NCBI GenBank assembly: GCA_025350695.1
Contig: JANXXI010000107.1
Location: 1-50,312, forward strand
DNA length: 50,312 bases
Direction of reading: 5' to 3'
DNA from: Acidobacteriota bacterium
GTDB lineage: Bacteria > Acidobacteriota > Terriglobia > Bryobacterales > Bryobacteraceae
Shown here: positions 26,599 through 34,261 of the stretch, piece after piece
How positions within the stretch are numbered: position 1 is the first letter of the stretch
Layout of the letters: each line of letters begins with the position of its first letter
Position numbers and translations under genes: made by a program
The notes under the pieces: generated by a model
The model's input: only the letters and a program-made list of their open reading frames with translations
Databases searched by the model: none
Told to the model about the DNA's origin: nothing

Positions 26599-29500
26599 AT
26601 GATTCGCACAACCGTCCTTTTCTTGTTGCTGGCAGGAGTATCAACCGCGCAGCGCGCTTCCATCAGTGGTGAGGTTGGAGACTCCGCCGGCGCGGCCATC
26701 ACTGGCGCGAAGGTAACGGCGACCAACACGGAAACCAACATCACCTCGTCGGCAACCACCAACACTTCCGGTATTTTTGTAATTCAGAATCTAGAGATCG
26801 GCTCTTACTCGGTCTTTGTGGAGCATCCTGGCTTCCGCCGCTACCAGCAAACGGGCATCGTGCTACAGACTGCGGAAACATTGGGAATGACGGTTAAATT
26901 GGAGCTCGGTTCGGTTTCGGAAACTGTTAACGTCAGCGCCAGCGCCGTCGCCCTCGAAGATAAGACGTCGGTGATAACGCAGACCATCGAAGCGGCCGAA
27001 GTGGCCGACCTCCCGCTGGGCGACCGGCGCACGATGAATTTGGTGAACCTTGTGGCGGGCGCCGTGATGGTCAACTACGACACCGGCGGCAAGCCCAATT
27101 TCAGTCTGGCCGGCGGCCGAACCCAAGCTCAAATGGTGTGGATCGACGGTGGTTCGGCGCAAAATATGCGTCTGGGTGTTGGGCAACTCGATACCGACCC
27201 GCCGGCTGAAACCATTCAGGAAGTGAAGATACTTTCCAACAGTTACTCAGCGGAATTTGGAGCATCAAACGGTGGGGTAATCATTCAAACTACCAAGTCA
27301 GGCACGAACGCCTTTCACGGCAGCGCCTATGAGTTTCTACGGAACGATGCTTTCGACGCGCCAGGCTTTTTCGCGCCGGTCCTTAACGGAGTGAAGACAA
27401 GTCCCAAGCTGCGCTACAACGTGTTTGGCGCAACGGTGGGAGGTCCTATTAAGCGCAACCGCACCTTCTTTTTCTTCGGCTACGAAGGGCGCAGACTTGA
27501 AGTGGGGGGCACCACCACGTTGACCGTGCCAACCCTCGATCAACGCCAAGGCAACTTCGCCCGAACGGTAAATGCCGCAGGGGCAATGATCACTATTTAT
27601 GATCCTGTGACCACCATCACTGCCGACGGAAAGAGCACCCGCATGCCGTTTGCCGGCAATGCAATTCCCGCGGCGCGGCTCGACGCAGTGGCGGTGAAAG
27701 CGCTGCCGTTTTGGCCCTCGCCCAACCGCGCACCAGACAGCATTACCGGCAACAACAACTTCCGCGCCAACGGGGTCACTTCCACTAATAGTGGATTTTA
27801 CTTGGGCAAAGTGGATCACGTTTTCCGCGAACAAGATCGGCTCACGGCCCGCTATATGTCTAACAACGATTTGCCCTTTGTCCACGGGGTTTACGGAAAT
27901 GGCGACTTAGCCAACCCGACCGCCACTACCGATGCCAGCCAGAAGTACGCCTATGTTAGCGAGATTCATATATTCAATCCATCGTTGATTAACGAATTCC
28001 GCTTTAACTATGGATATCGCGTCGCCCATGCGCGGACCAACGGAGTAGGGCAACACATTGTGGAGAAGCTGGGGCTGAAGGGTGTGACTGACAATGCTTT
28101 CCCGCAGTTCGCTCCGGCGGGATTCAGCGCGATTGGCGCCACAGGGCAGGAGCGCCGGCAATTTCCTATCAAGAACCTCCAATTTGTGGAAAGCCTTTCC
28201 TTGATCAAGGGCAAGCATTCATTCCGGTTCGGATTCGAGACGCGGAAATCCACAAACTACGAAGTGAATCTTTCCACCGCATCGGGTCAATTTACGTTCG
28301 CTACCCAACCTACCGGGCAACCGAATGTCGCGGCCACTGGGAATGGGCTTGCCAGCATGCTGGTGGGTTTTCCAACGGCCTTCGCCCAATCGCAAACCGA
28401 CATCACCGATCGTCATAGTTGGTACAACGCGGCTTTCGCGCAAGACGATTACACAATCGCCAAGAACTTGACGTTGAACATTGGCCTGCGTTGGGAAATG
28501 GATACGCCAATGATCGACATTAACAACCGCATGAATGGCTTCGATCTGAAACAGATCAATCCCGTCAGTGGCACCCCGGGCGTTGTGAAGTTCATGGGCG
28601 AGAACGGATTTCGGACTTCACCGTGGAACGCGGATTGGAACAACTTCGGTCCGCGATTCGGCTTTGCCTGGCGTCCTGAGTTTTCAAAGCGATTGGTTTT
28701 CCGGGGCGGATACGGTGTGCTGTTTTCGCACCCGTTCGATTCAGGACAGCCCGCTTCCGCCAACTTGGGCTACGGCATTAACACGAGCTACGCCACGCCC
28801 GACAACGGTATCACCGCGCCTTTCCTGCTCAAAGACGGAGTGCCCAACACGTTCATCTCTCCAGTGCGTAACGACAGCTACGGCGCGGCGCCAGTAGGCA
28901 GAGCCACCACCACGGCGGTCACGTTCTTCGATCCCTCGCGCAGCACGGGCTACTCGCAGCAGTCCAGTCTCGGGTTGCAGTACCAGCTTTCTGGCGCCAT
29001 GATCATGGAAATCACCGGCTTATCGAACATCGGACACAAGCTGCCGAATACAAATTTGCCGATCAATCAAATTCTGCCAAGCGTTTTATCCGCGGCGCAT
29101 TCGGTGCAAGCAGACCGCCCGTTTCCGCAATTCACCAACGTAACGATTTTGAGCCCTACTATAGGCGATTCCCGTTACTTCGCCGGATACGTGCGTGTTT
29201 CCAAGCGCTTCACCAAGGGCCTGAATTTGAACGCCAGCTACACGCGCGCCACGTTTCTTGATAACAGCTTTGAAGGCGGTAGTACGGTGGGCGCTGATGG
29301 AGGAACGTATTCCAATGCCTACAATCGCCGCGCCGATTGGGGTCCTTCGGCGAACGATATTCGCCACCGCGTGACAATCAGTTCTGTTTACGAATTGCCG
29401 CTGGGACCGGGCAAGCGCTACTTCAACATCGGAGTCAAGGGCGCTTTGATTGGCGGCTGGACGCTGGGTAGCGTGGTTGTGGTCCAAAGTGGCGCGCCGT

Positions 29501-29895
29501 TCACGGTGACCACCAACACAAACAACACCAATGCATTTTCGGCCGGTAATCAGCGCGCCGATGTGTTGCGCAATCCTACGCTGCCCGACGGTCAGCAGGA
29601 TGTGAAGCGCTGGTTCGACATAACCGCGTTTGCCCAGCCTGCGCCTTATACTTTCGGCAATGGGGCGCGGGACAATATGCGCGGTCCGGGAACAATCAAC
29701 GTGGACGCATCGATCTTGCGAAATTTCAAGATCCGCGAACTGGCGACGCTGCAATTCCGGGGCGAGTTCTTGAACGCGCCCAATCACACTAACTTGGGAT
29801 TGCCCGGGGCTGCGTTCGGCAGCGCCGCCTTCGGGCAGATCAATAGCGCAAAGCCGGCCCGCGTGATGCAGATCGGAATGAAGTTACGGCTTTAA
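26599..29895 (+). CDS. Second TonB-dependent receptor-like protein with Cna_B-type N-terminal domain
   Basis: 1098 residues. Signal peptide (TTVLFLLLAGVSTAQ), Cna_B/carboxypeptidase-regulatory domain at about 20-105 (SISGEVGDSAGAAITGAKVT), plug at about 115-240 (DLPLGDRRTMNLVNL, ILSNSYSAEFGASNGG) and a barrel ending RL. GGGGAG lies 10 bases before the ATG. Same general architecture as the receptor at 14245-17709 but only distantly similar, so the ligand is likely different. Followed convergently after 5 bp by a ROK regulator, which in other bacteria senses sugars and could control this locus. Confidence 0.88.
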   Translation: MIRTTVLFLLLAGVSTAQRASISGEVGDSAGAAITGAKVTATNTETNITSSATTNTSGIFVIQNLEIGSYSVFVEHPGFRRYQQTGIVLQTAETLGMTVKLELGSVSETVNVSASAVALEDKTSVITQTIEAAEVADLPLGDRRTMNLVNLVAGAVMVNYDTGGKPNFSLAGGRTQAQMVWIDGGSAQNMRLGVGQLDTDPPAETIQEVKILSNSYSAEFGASNGGVIIQTTKSGTNAFHGSAYEFLRNDAFDAPGFFAPVLNGVKTSPKLRYNVFGATVGGPIKRNRTFFFFGYEGRRLEVGGTTTLTVPTLDQRQGNFARTVNAAGAMITIYDPVTTITADGKSTRMPFAGNAIPAARLDAVAVKALPFWPSPNRAPDSITGNNNFRANGVTSTNSGFYLGKVDHVFREQDRLTARYMSNNDLPFVHGVYGNGDLANPTATTDASQKYAYVSEIHIFNPSLINEFRFNYGYRVAHARTNGVGQHIVEKLGLKGVTDNAFPQFAPAGFSAIGATGQERRQFPIKNLQFVESLSLIKGKHSFRFGFETRKSTNYEVNLSTASGQFTFATQPTGQPNVAATGNGLASMLVGFPTAFAQSQTDITDRHSWYNAAFAQDDYTIAKNLTLNIGLRWEMDTPMIDINNRMNGFDLKQINPVSGTPGVVKFMGENGFRTSPWNADWNNFGPRFGFAWRPEFSKRLVFRGGYGVLFSHPFDSGQPASANLGYGINTSYATPDNGITAPFLLKDGVPNTFISPVRNDSYGAAPVGRATTTAVTFFDPSRSTGYSQQSSLGLQYQLSGAMIMEITGLSNIGHKLPNTNLPINQILPSVLSAAHSVQADRPFPQFTNVTILSPTIGDSRYFAGYVRVSKRFTKGLNLNASYTRATFLDNSFEGGSTVGADGGTYSNAYNRRADWGPSANDIRHRVTISSVYELPLGPGKRYFNIGVKGALIGGWTLGSVVVVQSGAPFTVTTNTNNTNAFSAGNQRADVLRNPTLPDGQQDVKRWFDITAFAQPAPYTFGNGARDNMRGPGTINVDASILRNFKIRELATLQFRGEFLNAPNHTNLGLPGAAFGSAAFGQINSAKPARVMQIGMKLRL

Positions 29896-29900
29896 CGCCG

Positions 29901-31085
29901 TCAAGTCATCGGTTCGGCGAAATCTTTTTGTAAGACCAGTGCGATCGTTCCGCGTAGCCGCGCCAAACCATCTTCGTGAATGGGGATCACAACAGGAGGA
30001 GCGCCACCGGTAGAAGTCTGGTTAAGTACGGCCTCGTCAATGATTGGACCGAAACGGCCCCAGGATCTGGTCAATTCGCCGATCACGTTGATTCGCTCCG
30101 GAGCAAGTCCGCCTACGATCATCCGCATGCCAAAGGCAAGCCACTTGGCCATTTCGTGGATCGCTTGAATCGCTTTCGCGTCCCCTTCATCGGCCTTAGC
30201 CAGTAAGTCAGAAAAAGTAACATCGGTGTGCTTCGACCCTGTAAATTCCTCGTAATATCGAAGCGCCGCCCGATTGGAGCCATATAATTCCCAGCATCCG
30301 TGGCGGCCACAAGAACACAATGGTCCGTCCACGGTGATAGGAACGTGTCCAAATTCGCCCGCCATTCCGCATGCGCCACGGGCTAGTTGTCCATTCAGAT
30401 ACAGACCGGAACCAATCCCTTCCGATACCGTGATGACAACCAAATTGCGCGCAGGTGTACTGCTTGAAAACCAGACCGAGGAAAGCACGCAGGCATTGGC
30501 TGCGTTTTCCAGAACCACATCGTAACCAGTGGCTTCAGCAATGGGAGTTTGAAGATCAACCGCGGGCCAATGCATATTAGGAGCGAACACCAACTCGCGA
30601 TTCCCGGAGTCAGTCCTTCCCGGAAGAGTAATGCCAATGCCTTCCACCATTTTTTCTGGAGCGAAGGCCGCCGTCTGACGGTGAACCCAACCGACAAGCT
30701 GCTGGATAGCGATCCGCGGATCCTTCGGCGTGGGGATCGTTTCAATAGTAAGGAACTTTCCGTTCACATCCCCGACGCCCATTGTAATTTGGGCGGGCCG
30801 GATATCGGCGCCTATAATGACGCGATCCTCATTCAATCGCAGCGAAGCAGGATGACGCCCTCGCGGCAACTTCGCCACGGGTCCCTCAAGAACCCATTGC
30901 TTCTGAATCAGTTCCTCCACGATCAGCGAAATGGTACTGCGCTGCAGTCCACTAAGCCTGGACAAATCCGCCCGCGACAAAGGCTGGCTGGTTCGGATTA
31001 AATTTAAAAGTAAACGTCGATTGAACGCACGAACGGCATCGCTAGAATGACCCAGTATCGACTTTGTTTCACTTGGCTGATTCAA
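29901..31085 (-). CDS. ROK family transcriptional regulator (NagC/XylR type)
   Basis: 394 residues. The N-terminal winged helix-turn-helix (about 18-75: NRRLLLNLIRTSQPLSRADL, SRLSGLQRSTISLIVEELI) is followed by a ROK domain with IGADIRPAQITMGVGD, AGEFGHVPI and the zinc motif CSCGRHGCWELYG. Such proteins repress sugar genes and release DNA on binding a sugar or phospho-sugar. The upstream gap of 107 bp to the divergent hydrolase contains GGAC-N6-GTCC, a possible site. Control of the neighbouring receptor and PmoA-like gene is an inference from position. Confidence 0.85.
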   Translation of the reverse strand: MNQPSETKSILGHSSDAVRAFNRRLLLNLIRTSQPLSRADLSRLSGLQRSTISLIVEELIQKQWVLEGPVAKLPRGRHPASLRLNEDRVIIGADIRPAQITMGVGDVNGKFLTIETIPTPKDPRIAIQQLVGWVHRQTAAFAPEKMVEGIGITLPGRTDSGNRELVFAPNMHWPAVDLQTPIAEATGYDVVLENAANACVLSSVWFSSSTPARNLVVITVSEGIGSGLYLNGQLARGACGMAGEFGHVPITVDGPLCSCGRHGCWELYGSNRAALRYYEEFTGSKHTDVTFSDLLAKADEGDAKAIQAIHEMAKWLAFGMRMIVGGLAPERINVIGELTRSWGRFGPIIDEAVLNQTSTGGAPPVVIPIHEDGLARLRGTIALVLQKDFAEPMT

Positions 31086-31192
31086 TTCTTTTCCTGGCTA
31101 CCGCCGAATGGACAGGTAAGTCCCATGACGGCACATTTCCCTAGTATACTCGCCGAGCCAATTTATGAAGGTGGAGAGGGGCGCGACTGTCT

Positions 31193-31819
31193 TTGAGTGA
31201 TCTGAAAACCGACTTCTGCTACCTTAGTAGCTTGTCCACTGAAGTAACCAAAGGCATCATCTTGACTCACGGCGCGGGCTCGACCGCCGACGCCCCGCTG
31301 CTTATTGCGCTGGCCGCAGCCTTCGAACAGGCCGGATTCCGCGTCGTTCGTCACACTCTCAATTTCCGCATCAACAAGCCCAAGGGCCCGCCCCATCCCA
31401 AAGACGCGCCGGGCGATCAGGCTGGTTTGCTTGACGCGGTTAAGGAAATGCGCCGGGAAGGCATTGAAAAAGTCTACCTCGGAGGCCATTCTTACGGTGG
31501 CCGTCAAGCCAGCATCATGGCTTCGGAACACCCGGGGCTGATCGCGGCGCTGTTGTTGCTGAGCTACCCTCTACATCCGCCGGAGAAACCGCAACAACTC
31601 CGCACCGCTCATTTTCCCAACCTGCGAACCCCCTCACTGTTCATACATGGCGCCAAGGACACATTTGGAAGCGAGGCTGAAATGACCAGCGCTTTGGAAT
31701 TGATGCCGGGCCGGGTGGAATTGTTGACAATTCCCGGCATGGGGCATGACCTTGGGGGCGGAAAAGGCGCCATGGCCGCCAAAGTAGCCCATCGTTTTAT
31801 TGATTTTACTTCCCAGTAG
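31193..31819 (+). CDS. Alpha/beta hydrolase (KANL3/Tex30-like)
   Basis: 208 residues. No signal peptide, so cytoplasmic. ILTHGAGS supplies the oxyanion region, GGHSYGGRQ the nucleophile Ser, and FIHGAKDTFG and IPGMGHDLGG the acid and base. The start must be the TTG at 31193: the frame is closed upstream by a TGA at 31166-31168 with no ATG or GTG between, and GGAGAGGGG lies 13 bases upstream. Substrate unknown; related proteins are small esterases. Confidence 0.75.
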   Translation: MSDLKTDFCYLSSLSTEVTKGIILTHGAGSTADAPLLIALAAAFEQAGFRVVRHTLNFRINKPKGPPHPKDAPGDQAGLLDAVKEMRREGIEKVYLGGHSYGGRQASIMASEHPGLIAALLLLSYPLHPPEKPQQLRTAHFPNLRTPSLFIHGAKDTFGSEAEMTSALELMPGRVELLTIPGMGHDLGGGKGAMAAKVAHRFIDFTSQ

Positions 31820-31892
31820 CCACCGAAGACCGACTCTGCGGTCACGGGTAACATCTTCGCCGTCTCTTCGCGCTGTCTAATAAATCTTTGCT

Positions 31893-31917
31893 GAATCTTG
31901 AAACGATTTCAAGATTC
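31893..31917. promoter_or_regulatory. Perfect inverted repeat before the sigma-factor gene
   Basis: GAATCTTGAAA, CGA, TTTCAAGATTC: 11-bp perfect arms with a 3-nt loop, 73 bp downstream of the hydrolase stop and 90 bp upstream of the sigma start. There is no T-run after it, so it is a poor intrinsic terminator. An operator for the sigma operon or an attenuating hairpin is more likely. Confidence 0.5.
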
Positions 31918-32007
31918 CCAGCACTAGACTAGTGAACAGGCTTGAGCCGATTGATTATGCACGCCGCTACATCCATAAAATCGAGATCCGTTGGCGGACA
32001 GTATATA

Positions 32008-32622
32008 ATGAGGACCATCGTGCCTCGCCATATATTTGATGCAGCTTACATCGAACGGCTGGCGAATGGGGATGCGGACACCGAACTCCACTTCACAACC
32101 TATTTTACGGATCTTCTGCGCGCTAAGCTTTGTTCGCGGCTTCGGGAGGGTCATCTAAGAGACGACGTTTGTCAGGAAACATTCTTTCGCGTGTTGCGCA
32201 CCATCCGGCAGAAGGGCGGGCCAGATCATCCGGGGGCGCTGGGGGCATTCGTCAACGCCGTTTGCAATAACATATTGTTGGAGGTTTACCGGTCACAGGC
32301 AAAAACCGTGGACACCATGGAAGACCGTGCCGCGTCCGAAAGTAACGCTGAGGAAGCAATTGCCGACCAGGAAGAAAAAGACGAGGTAAGGCGTGTGCTT
32401 TCGGCCATGCCTCAAAAAGATCAGCGAATTCTTATTTGGCTATTTTTCGATGAAATGGATAAAGACGAAGTCTGCCGGCGTCTCTCGGTAGACCGTGAGT
32501 ACTTGCGTGTACTCGTACATCGGGCGAAACTGCGATTCCGATCGGATTTTCTGGTTAGGCAGAAACCGCGAGCGGCAACCGCAGGCGCCCAAGGTTCAGG
32601 CAACCCGCGAGGAGTCGTTTAA
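32008..32622 (+). CDS. ECF RNA polymerase sigma factor
   Basis: 204 residues from the ATG at 32008 (RTIVPRHIFDAAYIERL). Region 2 is at about 30-75 (TYFTDLLRAKL, LRDDVCQETFFRVLRTI) and region 4 at about 128-175 (LSAMPQKDQRILIWLFFDEM, DKDEVCRRLSVDREYLRVLV). Region 3 is absent, as in ECF factors. The stop overlaps the anti-sigma start by one base (TAATG), which couples their translation. Open frame exists upstream to a TTG at 31942, but the residues there lack family character. First gene of the operon that ends with the CHAT protease. Confidence 0.85.
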   Translation: MRTIVPRHIFDAAYIERLANGDADTELHFTTYFTDLLRAKLCSRLREGHLRDDVCQETFFRVLRTIRQKGGPDHPGALGAFVNAVCNNILLEVYRSQAKTVDTMEDRAASESNAEEAIADQEEKDEVRRVLSAMPQKDQRILIWLFFDEMDKDEVCRRLSVDREYLRVLVHRAKLRFRSDFLVRQKPRAATAGAQGSGNPRGVV

Positions 32623-33296
32623 TGGAGCATGATATGGCAGTGGAGACTAAGGCTTCGGAAAGATACCTACTCAACGAAATGAGTGAAGAGGAACGACTGG
32701 CATTTGAGGCGCACTATTTTGAATGCGAAGCTTGCGCGGAGGATGTCCGCACAAACGAATCGTTTGTAAGGGGCGTGAAAGCGGTTGGCGGGGAATTGCC
32801 ATTGCAGGAGGCAACGCCAGAAAAAACCGGCCTGAAAAAGTGGTTCAACTGGTTCTTTCCTGGGTCGCTTGCCCCGGTGATGGCAGCAGCGGCGATGACC
32901 GTTGCCATATACCAGTCGGTTGTTGTAATTCCCGCGCTGCGGGCCAGCCTTGCCCCCCAGTCGTTAGAGCCTGTTGTTTTGCACGCGGCGGCGCGTGGCC
33001 AACAACACTCGATCGAAGTTAACGGCGATGGGGGTTTTTCGATTCTGACGCTGGACGTGACTTCGGGCGAGCCGGGCCAGCCTGTAGATTGGGAATTGTC
33101 GCCGCCACAAGCAGGCGCGCCGTTCTCGGGCAAAGCAAAGGTCCCTCCCGTTGGCGGACAACTGACGATACTGATTCCGAACTCAATCCTTCGAGGCGCC
33201 GGGCAATGGACACTAGTCCTGCGAAATGCGCAAGGGGCTGAAGCGGGCCCTTATCGTTTTCAAGTTACAAATACGCAGTCAAAAACCACTCAATGA
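32622..33296 (+). CDS. Membrane-anchored zinc-finger anti-sigma factor
   Basis: 224 residues. The N-terminal ZAS-type motif H31-x3-C35-x2-C38 (AHYFECEACAED) follows an EMSEEERLAFE helix, as in anti-sigma factors that hold ECF proteins. One membrane helix lies at about residues 84-106 (PVMAAAAMTVAIYQSVVVIP). The ~115-residue C-terminal part is outside and looks like a beta-sandwich (FSILTLDV, WTLVLRNAQGAEAGPYRFQV). It should bind the sigma factor encoded just before. How the signal frees the sigma factor is unknown; a protease encoded in the same operon is an obvious candidate. Confidence 0.8.
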   Translation: MEHDMAVETKASERYLLNEMSEEERLAFEAHYFECEACAEDVRTNESFVRGVKAVGGELPLQEATPEKTGLKKWFNWFFPGSLAPVMAAAAMTVAIYQSVVVIPALRASLAPQSLEPVVLHAAARGQQHSIEVNGDGGFSILTLDVTSGEPGQPVDWELSPPQAGAPFSGKAKVPPVGGQLTILIPNSILRGAGQWTLVLRNAQGAEAGPYRFQVTNTQSKTTQ

Positions 33297-33303
33297 GGCT
33301 TAA

Positions 33304-34167
33304 ATGAATTACCCAAGACGATTCATCTTCCATGCGAATGCAACAGGCGTTTCGGCACACATCCGGTGCCCCGAGGAGAGCATTCTTGAAGTACAAGGGG
33401 CAAGCGCCCTGCCGGTAGTTGGCGGTTTTTCCACGTCGAAGGTTGGCGCGAAGAATCTCCCAGTTCCCAAGACTGTTCACGACGATGAGATCAAGTTTAG
33501 CGACTACCTTCGTTTTGATTCCGTTGAGACAACAGCCAGCGGGGATTTTGCGGACAAGAAGAAGGCGATTGCCATCAGTCTGGGTAAGCTAGCTCCGGAC
33601 GCAGTCCCCACCACTGCGACAGTAACGTCGAAGGTTCAAGGCTTTCGAGTCGCTGACATCTTCGAGGCCAAGTTGGCCCAAATCGGTATCATCTCCAGCG
33701 CCAACCCGAAGGCAACAGAACCGTCAATCCAGTTGAAGGGGAATAAGCTAGAAGGGGTGAAGGTGGCTGGCTTCGAGTTGAAGGTGACGTTGGACGAGGA
33801 CCTTTTCAACAAGTACGACACACTGGAAAAATTACAAGCGGCCTATGAAAAAGGACTGCCCAAAGAGAGGATGGAGATGTTCCACCGTTCGCCAAACTCC
33901 AGGTCGAAGAAACTGCAAATGTCCAAGGGTCTTGCGTATGCTACGATCATACGGAAACTGGAGTGGGTCAATGGAAAACCGGAAGGACTCAAGGAACTCG
34001 GAGTGAACGCCTTCTCTCTGAAGGGCTTCGGGGATGTCTATTTGGGAGAACTATTGATCTCGAGCGCCTCGCGCCGGTTAACGATGATTCGCATACAGTT
34101 CGGATATCCAATCGGGGGCGAAGCATCCGCCGCTGAAGGAGAATCGAACGGTTCACACTGGCCATAA
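33304..34167 (+). CDS. Unknown protein in the sigma/CHAT operon
   Basis: 287 residues, no signal peptide or membrane helix, one cysteine. It starts 7 bp after the anti-sigma stop with an ATG. Sequence is mixed alpha/beta with a lysine-rich middle (EDLFNKYDTLEKLQAAYEKG, PNSRSKKLQMSKG) and alternating hydrophobic strands in the first half. I do not recognise a family. By position between anti-sigma factor and TPR-CHAT protease it could be the protease's substrate, an adaptor or the sensed component. Its last codons overlap the AAGGAG that may serve the next gene. Confidence 0.7.
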   Translation: MNYPRRFIFHANATGVSAHIRCPEESILEVQGASALPVVGGFSTSKVGAKNLPVPKTVHDDEIKFSDYLRFDSVETTASGDFADKKKAIAISLGKLAPDAVPTTATVTSKVQGFRVADIFEAKLAQIGIISSANPKATEPSIQLKGNKLEGVKVAGFELKVTLDEDLFNKYDTLEKLQAAYEKGLPKERMEMFHRSPNSRSKKLQMSKGLAYATIIRKLEWVNGKPEGLKELGVNAFSLKGFGDVYLGELLISSASRRLTMIRIQFGYPIGGEASAAEGESNGSHWP

Positions 34168-34261
34168 AACTTCAACCCGTTCCGCGTTAGTCCGATGCGG
34201 ACTGGCGGTCCTGTGCCTTTTTTTTGGTAGCTTTCTGGCCTATCCGTTTTGCGCACGGCAA

